Shown: positions 14,021-19,403 of the stretch, one piece after another
Position numbering within the stretch: the first letter of the stretch is position 1
Layout: every line of letters starts with the position of its first letter
Assembly (NCBI GenBank): GCA_036395835.1
Contig: DASWCW010000162.1
Coordinates: 1-19,403, forward strand
DNA from: AP-16 sp036395835
GTDB lineage: Bacteria > Pseudomonadota > Alphaproteobacteria > Rhizobiales > Xanthobacteraceae
Direction of reading: 5' to 3'
Length of the DNA stretch: 19,403 nucleotides
Made by a program: the position numbers and the translations under genes
The notes under the pieces: generated by a model
Told to the model about the DNA's origin: nothing
Databases searched by the model: none
The model's input: the letters and a program-made list of their open reading frames with translations, nothing else

Positions 14021-16000
14021 TCATGCGGCCTGCTCCAGGTCGCGGGCCGGCGCCGGGTAGACCTTCATGTCGCGGATCGCAACGCGCGCGCGCACCACGC
14101 CCTTGCGGCCGTCCTCGAAGGTGACCTCGGTCGAGATGTCGGCTTCCTTGGTGTTCGCGTAGAGCGCCTGGACCAGCGGTGCGTACCGCTCGGCGATGAA
14201 GCTGCGCCGCACCTTCTGGGTCCGGGTGAGCTCGCCGTCGTCCGCGTCGAGCTCCTTGTGCAGCACCAGGAAGCGCCGGATCTGCGCCCCGGCCATGATC
14301 TTCTCCTCGGCCAGCGATCGGTTCACCTCGTCGATGTGGCGCTCGATCATGTCGTAGACCAGCGAGTTGCCGGCGAGCTCCTGATAGGAGCCGTAGACGA
14401 CGTTGTTGCGCTCGGCCCAGCTGCCGACCGCGACCAGATCGATGTTCACCATGACGCAGACGAAATCCCGCTTGTCGCCGAGCGCCATCGCCTCCCTGAT
14501 GTTGGGATAGAACTTCAGCTTGTTCTCGATGTATTTCGGCGCGAACAGCGTGCCATCGTTCAGGCGCCCGACGTCCTTGGCCCGGTCGATGATTTTCAGA
14601 TGCCCGGTCTTCGGATCGACGAAGCCGGCGTCGCCGGTGTGCACCCAGCCGTCGGGCGTCCGGACTTCCGCGGTCTTCTCCGGATCCTTGTAGTAGCCGG
14701 TGAACACCCCGGGCGAGCGAAACAGCACCTCGCCGCTCTCCGAGATCTTGATCTCGACCTCGGGCGAGGGCTTGCCCACGGTGTCGGCAAAAATCTCGCC
14801 GTCCGGCTGCGCGGTGATGTAGACCGACGCCTCGGTCTGGCCGTAGAGCTGCTTGAGGTTGATGCCCAGCGCGCGATAGAACCGAAAGATCTCCGGCCCG
14901 ATCGCCTCGCCGGCCGTATAGGCGACGCGGATGCGCGAGAGGCCGAACCGGTTCTTCAGCGGTCCGTACACCAGGATGTCGCCGAGCCGGTAGAGCAGCC
15001 GCGCGTAGAGCGGCACCTTCTCCCGGTTGAGAATTTTCTCGCCCCAGCGCCGCGCCACGCCGATGAAGAAATGGAACATCCGCTTCTTGAGCGCGCCGGC
15101 GTCCTCCATCCGCACCATGGTGAGCGTGAGCAGGTTCTCGTAGATGCGCGGCGGCGCGAACGCGTAGGTCGTGCCGATCTCGCGCCGGTCCTCGACCACC
15201 GTCTCCGGGGTTTCCGGACAGTTGACGCAATAGCCCGCGACGTAGGACTGCGCGTAGGAGAAGATGTGGTCGCCGATCCAGGCGAGCGGCAGATAGGCGA
15301 TGACTTCCTCGTCCGCATCGAGCTGGTCGAATTCGTTGCCGTTGCGCGCCGAGATCATCACGTTGTGGTGGGTCAGCATCACGCCCTTGGGCCGGCCGGT
15401 GGTTCCCGAGGTGTAGAGAATGACGGCGAGATCGCCGCCGTTTCCGGCTTCGATCGTTTGTTCCCAGCGCTCGAGCCGGCCCGGATCGCTCGCCAGCGCC
15501 TGGCGGCCGAGCTGCTGCACGTCCTGGAAGGACTTCAGCCGGGCATGGTCGTATTCGCGCAAACCCCGCGGCTCGTCGTAGATCAGCCAACCCAGCCGCG
15601 ACAGCCGGTCGGACACCGAGACGACCTTGTCGACCTGCTCCTGGTCCTCGACCACGGCGAGCTTCACCTCGGCGTGCTCGAGCACGTAGGCCATCTCCTC
15701 GGCGACCGCGTCGGCATAGAGCGGCACCGACACGGCGCCGAGCGCCTGTCCGGCGCACATCGACCAATAGAGCTTGGGCCGGTTGCCGCCGATGATGGCG
15801 AACTTGTCGCCGCGGGCGACCCCCAGCTCCTCGAGCCCGATCGAGAACGCGCGGATCTCGTCGAGGACTTGCGCCCAGGTCCAGGTTTGCCAGATGCCGA
15901 GGTCCTTGTGGCGGACCGCGGGCCGCGCGCCGATCGTGTGCGCGTTGTGAATGAGGAGTTTCGGGAACGTGTCCGCCTCAGCGGCGGCGGTGCTCGCCAC
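14021..16000 (-). CDS. AMP-forming acyl-CoA synthetase (long-chain type)
   Basis: A 659-residue ANL-superfamily enzyme that would activate a carboxylic acid to its CoA thioester via acyl-AMP in the cytoplasm. It contains the phosphate-binding loop YTSGTTGRPKG (196-206), the YLPLAWIGDHIFSYAQSY region, AYTAGEAIGPEIFRFYRAL, the A5-type LYGQTEAS, GWVHTGDAGF with the ribose-binding Asp, the hinge-like IIDRAKDVGRLNDGTLFAPK and a late Lys in LTRTQKVRRSF. The length and the KYIENKLKFYPNI segment match the FadD15-like long-chain group. Start: the GTG at 16000, preceded by GGGAGGATGG. The ATG at 16007 is out of frame and the longer reading to 16054 lacks support. It lies between the oxidoreductase gene and livG, so its substrate is probably the imported acid or an arylacetate. 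Confidence 0.92.
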   Translation of the reverse strand: MASTAAAEADTFPKLLIHNAHTIGARPAVRHKDLGIWQTWTWAQVLDEIRAFSIGLEELGVARGDKFAIIGGNRPKLYWSMCAGQALGAVSVPLYADAVAEEMAYVLEHAEVKLAVVEDQEQVDKVVSVSDRLSRLGWLIYDEPRGLREYDHARLKSFQDVQQLGRQALASDPGRLERWEQTIEAGNGGDLAVILYTSGTTGRPKGVMLTHHNVMISARNGNEFDQLDADEEVIAYLPLAWIGDHIFSYAQSYVAGYCVNCPETPETVVEDRREIGTTYAFAPPRIYENLLTLTMVRMEDAGALKKRMFHFFIGVARRWGEKILNREKVPLYARLLYRLGDILVYGPLKNRFGLSRIRVAYTAGEAIGPEIFRFYRALGINLKQLYGQTEASVYITAQPDGEIFADTVGKPSPEVEIKISESGEVLFRSPGVFTGYYKDPEKTAEVRTPDGWVHTGDAGFVDPKTGHLKIIDRAKDVGRLNDGTLFAPKYIENKLKFYPNIREAMALGDKRDFVCVMVNIDLVAVGSWAERNNVVYGSYQELAGNSLVYDMIERHIDEVNRSLAEEKIMAGAQIRRFLVLHKELDADDGELTRTQKVRRSFIAERYAPLVQALYANTKEADISTEVTFEDGRKGVVRARVAIRDMKVYPAPARDLEQAA

Positions 16001-16100
16001 GCGCCATCCTCCCAGTGCTCCGCGGGCCGAGCGGCCCACGCGACAGACGCCCATCTGGTGCCGCCGTTCGCCCGGCGGACTGTTGTTGGTTCAAGACGAC

Positions 16101-16146
16101 ATATGAGAAGGTAGCTGAGGGCAGGTCAAGTGTTGGGGTTGACTTG
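16101..16146 (-). promoter_or_regulatory. Possible promoter with overlapping operator-like repeat
   Basis: On the minus strand TTGACC (16129-16124) and TCATAT (16106-16101) are 17 bases apart, a reasonable -35 and a weaker -10 (3 of 6). Start of transcription would lie near 16094 and give a leader of roughly 94 bases to the GTG at 16000. Over and beyond the -35 lies an inverted repeat: GTCAA (16125-16129) with TTGAC (16139-16143), and overlapping it CAAGT (16127-16131) with ACTTG (16142-16146). A regulator bound there could block polymerase. No regulator gene is in the window. Confidence 0.4.
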
Positions 16147-16162
16147 CGACCAAAGCCGGTCA

Positions 16163-16286
16163 TTCCGGGGCGCGGGCGAAGCCCGCGAACCCGGAACCTA
16201 TGAACACAGGTCTTTTGGCATCGCTCGGCCAGTGTTCATGGATGCCGGGTTGCCTCGCGGAGCCTGCCCCGGACCTGATCCGGGGC
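16163..16286. repeat. Compound palindromic element between oxidoreductase and synthetase genes
   Basis: Three structures follow one another. TTCCGGG/CCCGGAA (16163-16169, 16190-16196) encloses CGCGGGC/GCCCGCG (16171-16177, 16181-16187). ATGAACAC/GTGTTCAT (16200-16207, 16232-16239) forms a stem with a 24-base loop. GCCCCGGA/TCCGGGGC (16266-16273, 16279-16286) forms a tight hairpin. Together with the promoter-like site they make up most of the 322-base gap 16001-16322. I see no gene there. Confidence 0.85.
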
Positions 16287-16322
16287 TCGGCCCCCGGGAC
16301 GACCGGTCCGTTAGCAGCGCCC

Positions 16323-19300
16323 TTACTCCGCGGCCTTGAGCACCGGGGCGGATCCGGTCCGGAACTGCTCGATGAGCGCCGCCTCCTCGGCCTTGGCGCT
16401 TTGCAGGTGCCAGGCCTTGACGTGGCCGAAGCCGCGGATCTTTTCCGGGATCGATGCGAGCCCCACCGCGAGGTGGTGGTTCTGCGGCGACAGCTTCGCC
16501 AGCAATTCGTCGAGCATCGCCTCGTAATCGCGCACGAGCGCCCGCTCGGTGCGCCGCTCGGCCGAGCGCCCGAACGGGTCGAACGGCGTGCCGCGCAGGA
16601 ATTTCAGCTTCGCCAGCAGCCGGAAGGCCGACAGCATCCACGGGCCGAACGCCAGCTTTTTCGGCTTGCCGGTTTCGGGGTCGCGGCGGGCCAGAAGCGG
16701 CGGCGCGAGATGGAATTCGAGCCGCAGGTTCTCGCCGTCGACCTCGTTCTTGACCTGCTGGAGGAACGAGCCGTCGGTGTAGAGGCGCGCGACCTCGTAC
16801 TCGTCCTTGTAGGCCATGAGCTTGAACAGATATCGCGCCACCGCCTCGGCAAGCCCGCTCTTGCCCGGGGTCTTTTCGGTTTCGGCGGCCTTGGCGCGCT
16901 CCACCAGGCCGAGATAGCGGTCCGCATAACGGCGGTCCTGGTATTCGGTCAGGAAGGCGGCCCGGCGCTCGATCATCTCCGGCAGCGATTGCGAGAGCCG
17001 GCGATCCTCCTGGACCGCCTCCGGCCTCGCCAATTTCTCCACCTGCTGAAGATCGATTGCCGCGCGGCGGCCCCAGCGGAACGCGGCCTGGTTCATGGCC
17101 ACGGCCTCGCCGTTGAGCTCGATCGCCTTCTCGATCGCGGCGGCGGAGAGCGGAATCGCGCCGAGCTGATAGGCGTAGCCGACCAGGAAAATGTTGGCGC
17201 CGATCGAATTGCCGAGCAGCGCGGTGGCGAGCCGGGTCGCATCGACGAAATGGCTGCGATCCTCGCCGGCGCTGGTTTTGATCGCGCGCTTGATGCGCTC
17301 CGCCGGCAGGGAGAAATCCGCGTCGCGGGTGAAATCGCCCGGAAGGATTTCCGCCAGGTTGGCGATGATCCGGCTCTGGCCGCGTTTGACGGCGGCCAGC
17401 ACCTTCTTGGCGCTGGCGACCACCATGTCGCCGCCGATGACGAGATCGGCGCCTCCGGCCGGCACGCGGATCGCGTGGATGTCATCGGGCCGGCGCGCAA
17501 TGCGCAAATGGCTCAACACCGCCCCGCCTTTTTGCGCAAGCCCGGCCATATCGATGATGCCGCAGCCCTTGCCGTCGAGATGCGCGGCCATGCCGAGCAC
17601 CGCCCCGATGGTGACGATGCCGGTGCCGCCGATGCCGGTCACGATGATGCCGTAGGGGTGCCGGCCGATTTCCGGCAGCTGCGGTTCGGGCAGCGCCGGC
17701 AGATCCTCGCCTTCGGCGACGGTGGTGCCCTTCTTGAGCTTGGCGCCGTGCACGGTCACGAACGAGGGGCAGAAGCCCTTGAGACAGCTGAAATCCTTGT
17801 TGCAGCTGGTCTGGTCGATGCGGCGCTTGCGCCCGAACTCGGTTTCCAGCGGCTGCACGGAGACGCAGTTCGACTGCACGCCGCAGTCGCCGCAACCCTC
17901 GCACACCAGCTCGTTGATGATCACGCGCTTGTCGGGATCGGGATAGAGCCCGCGCTTGCGGCGCCGACGTTTCTCGGCCGCGCAGGTCTGGTCGTAGATC
18001 AGCACGCTCACGCCCTTGACCGACGCGAGCTCGGTCTGCGCGCGCATCAGCTCGTCGCGGTGATGCACGCTCAGCCCGCGCGGCCAGCCGACGTCCGAGG
18101 GATATTTCCACGGCTCGTCGGTGACGACGATCACGCGCTCGACGCCGGCGGCCGCCACTTGGCGGGCGATCTCCGGCACGGTCAGGCCGCCTTCGTTGGG
18201 CTGTCCGCCGGTCATTGCCACCGCGTCGTTGAACAGGATCTTGTAGGTGATGTTGACGCCCGAGACGATCGCGGCGCGCAGCGCCAGATAGCCCGAGTGA
18301 TTGTAGGTGCCGTCGCCGAGGTTCTGGAACACGTGGCCGCGGTTTGAGAACGGGGCTTCGCCGATCCAATTGGCGCCCTCGCCGCCCATCTGGGTATAGC
18401 CGAGCGTGGAGCGGTCCATCCATTGCGCCATGAAATGGCAGCCGATGCCCGCATAGGCGCGCATGCCTTCCGGCACCACGGTGGAGGAATTGTGCGGACA
18501 GCCCGAGCAGAAATACGGGGTGCGGGTCGCGACATCCGCCATTTCGGCGAGCGCGCGCTGGCGCTCCTTGAGCCGGGCGATCTTGGCCGCGCGCTCCTCG
18601 TCATGGCCGTACGCGAGCAGCCGCTCGCCGATGCAGATCGCGATGTCGTTGGGATCGAGCGCGCCCTTGACCGGGAACAGCCAGTTGCCGCGCTCGTCCT
18701 TCTTGCCGATGCACACCGGCTGGTTCGCGGTGCCGTAAAGCTCCTCGCGGACCTGGACCTCGATCAGCGAGCGCTTCTCCTCGACCACGATGATGAGGTC
18801 GAGCTCTTGCGAGAATTCCATCAGCTCGCGCTGGCTCAGCGGCCACGGGCAGGCGACCTTGTAGAGCCGTATGCCGAGATCGTTGCATTTCACCTCGTCG
18901 ATGCCGAGCTCGTCGAGCGCCTCGCGCACGTCGAGGTAGGACTTGCCGACGGTGATGATGCCGATTTTGGCGCTGCGTCCGCCCGAAGTGATGTTGCGAT
19001 TGAGCTTGTTGGCGCGCACGAACGCCAGCATGGCGTCGCGCTTGAAGTCGTGCAGCCGCGCCTCCTGGCCGAGAAACGTATCCTGCAGGCGGATGTTGAG
19101 CCCGCCCTCGGGCGGCACGAAATCGGTCGGGATGACGATGTTCACCCGCTCCAGGCTGCCGTCGACGATCGCGGTGGATTCGATCGTCTCATGCATGCAT
19201 TTGAGCGCGGCCCACGAGCCGCAGAACCGCGACATGGCCCAGCCGTAGAGCCCGTAGTCGATGATCTCCTGAACCCCGGCCGGATTGAGGATCGGGACCA

Positions 19301-19403
19301 TCACGTCGACGAAATGGAACTCGGACTGATGGGCGGTGGTCGAGGATTCCGCGGTGTGATCGTCGCCCATGAGCGCCAGCACGCCGCCGTGCTTCGCGCT
19401 TCC
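16323..19403 (-). CDS. Fused indolepyruvate:ferredoxin oxidoreductase, N-terminus off window
   Basis: The open frame enters from the right edge and gives 1026 residues. The single-chain family is about 1150-1190 residues, so some 130-160 are missing. The fragment opens with HGGVLALMGDDHTAESSTT, the region shared with IorA-type alpha chains. Next is YFCSGCPHNSST (about 18490-18515), the CPGCPHR-like start of the thiamine-diphosphate-binding domain. A Cys-rich iron-sulfur region follows (CEGCGDCGVQSNC near 17870-17912, CNKDFSCLKGFC near 17775-17812). Then comes the gamma domain (IVTGIGGTGIVTIGAVLG, DMAGLAQKGGAVLSHLRI near 17515-17650) and a C-terminal domain like DUF6537. The enzyme decarboxylates arylpyruvates with CoA to arylacetyl-CoA, reducing ferredoxin. 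It heads the minus-strand train. Oxygen sensitivity is usual for the family. Assignment is firm, substrate choice is not. Confidence 0.93.
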   Translation of the reverse strand, partial: GSAKHGGVLALMGDDHTAESSTTAHQSEFHFVDVMVPILNPAGVQEIIDYGLYGWAMSRFCGSWAALKCMHETIESTAIVDGSLERVNIVIPTDFVPPEGGLNIRLQDTFLGQEARLHDFKRDAMLAFVRANKLNRNITSGGRSAKIGIITVGKSYLDVREALDELGIDEVKCNDLGIRLYKVACPWPLSQRELMEFSQELDLIIVVEEKRSLIEVQVREELYGTANQPVCIGKKDERGNWLFPVKGALDPNDIAICIGERLLAYGHDEERAAKIARLKERQRALAEMADVATRTPYFCSGCPHNSSTVVPEGMRAYAGIGCHFMAQWMDRSTLGYTQMGGEGANWIGEAPFSNRGHVFQNLGDGTYNHSGYLALRAAIVSGVNITYKILFNDAVAMTGGQPNEGGLTVPEIARQVAAAGVERVIVVTDEPWKYPSDVGWPRGLSVHHRDELMRAQTELASVKGVSVLIYDQTCAAEKRRRRKRGLYPDPDKRVIINELVCEGCGDCGVQSNCVSVQPLETEFGRKRRIDQTSCNKDFSCLKGFCPSFVTVHGAKLKKGTTVAEGEDLPALPEPQLPEIGRHPYGIIVTGIGGTGIVTIGAVLGMAAHLDGKGCGIIDMAGLAQKGGAVLSHLRIARRPDDIHAIRVPAGGADLVIGGDMVVASAKKVLAAVKRGQSRIIANLAEILPGDFTRDADFSLPAERIKRAIKTSAGEDRSHFVDATRLATALLGNSIGANIFLVGYAYQLGAIPLSAAAIEKAIELNGEAVAMNQAAFRWGRRAAIDLQQVEKLARPEAVQEDRRLSQSLPEMIERRAAFLTEYQDRRYADRYLGLVERAKAAETEKTPGKSGLAEAVARYLFKLMAYKDEYEVARLYTDGSFLQQVKNEVDGENLRLEFHLAPPLLARRDPETGKPKKLAFGPWMLSAFRLLAKLKFLRGTPFDPFGRSAERRTERALVRDYEAMLDELLAKLSPQNHHLAVGLASIPEKIRGFGHVKAWHLQSAKAEEAALIEQFRTGSAPVLKAAE

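Noticed and set aside
14258..16114. Plus-strand open frame of 618 codons opposite the acyl-CoA synthetase
   Set aside because: Antisense shadow of a gene with full ANL motifs; composition is unlike a real protein.
16200..18347. Plus-strand open frame of 715 codons opposite the oxidoreductase
   Set aside because: It starts in a palindromic repeat and mirrors the oxidoreductase codons, with no recognisable motif.
1..19403. CRISPR arrays, tRNA/rRNA genes, transposases, phage genes
   Set aside because: No regularly spaced direct repeats, cloverleaf-like segments or matching proteins were found on reading both strands. The repeats present are palindromes without spacer structure.

Overview
The window is G+C-rich, tightly packed DNA from an alphaproteobacterium. 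It is most likely a member of the Rhizobiales (Hyphomicrobiales) near the Bradyrhizobium/Rhodopseudomonas/Xanthobacteraceae branch. The evidence is codon use, the protein families, many branched-chain-type ABC transporter genes, and intergenic palindromes of the kind common in that group. The exact genus cannot be fixed from the sequence. I see no rRNA, tRNA, CRISPR array, phage gene or transposase.

Left part (1-5295), cell envelope: the 5' end of a lytic murein transglycosylase gene leaves the window on the minus strand. It is followed by galU (UDP-glucose synthesis, plus strand), a signal-peptide-bearing outer-membrane beta-barrel gene (minus) that is split by a one-base frameshift, kpsF (arabinose-5-phosphate isomerase for Kdo, plus) and an aspartyl/asparaginyl beta-hydroxylase-fold (LpxO-like) gene (minus). 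These fit surface polysaccharide and LPS production.

Right part (5405-19403), all on the minus strand and so read from right to left: a very large fused indolepyruvate:ferredoxin oxidoreductase (its N-terminus is off the window), a long-chain/aryl acyl-CoA synthetase, a complete branched-chain-type ABC importer in the order livG, livH, livM, substrate-binding protein, livF, then a small cupin, a divergent phenylacetate-CoA-ligase-like adenylating enzyme and ferrochelatase (hemH). The last two overlap. The set reads as a module that imports an aryl or carboxylic acid, activates it to a CoA thioester (two ligases), and makes arylacetyl-CoA directly from arylpyruvates by the oxidoreductase. The substrate is an inference.

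Nearly every long gap in the right-hand gene train is filled by palindromic DNA: a two-hairpin element present twice (9107-9170 and 13838-13905), a nested long inverted repeat (12825-12952), GC-rich hairpins before the binding-protein gene (10660-10712), and a compound element between the oxidoreductase and the acyl-CoA synthetase (16163-16286). Beside the last lies a plausible promoter whose -35 box overlaps an inverted repeat.

Main points for a second look: the frameshift in the beta-barrel gene, the uptake/activation operon and its link to hemH, the abnormal phosphate-binding loop of the PaaK-like enzyme, and the repeated palindromes.
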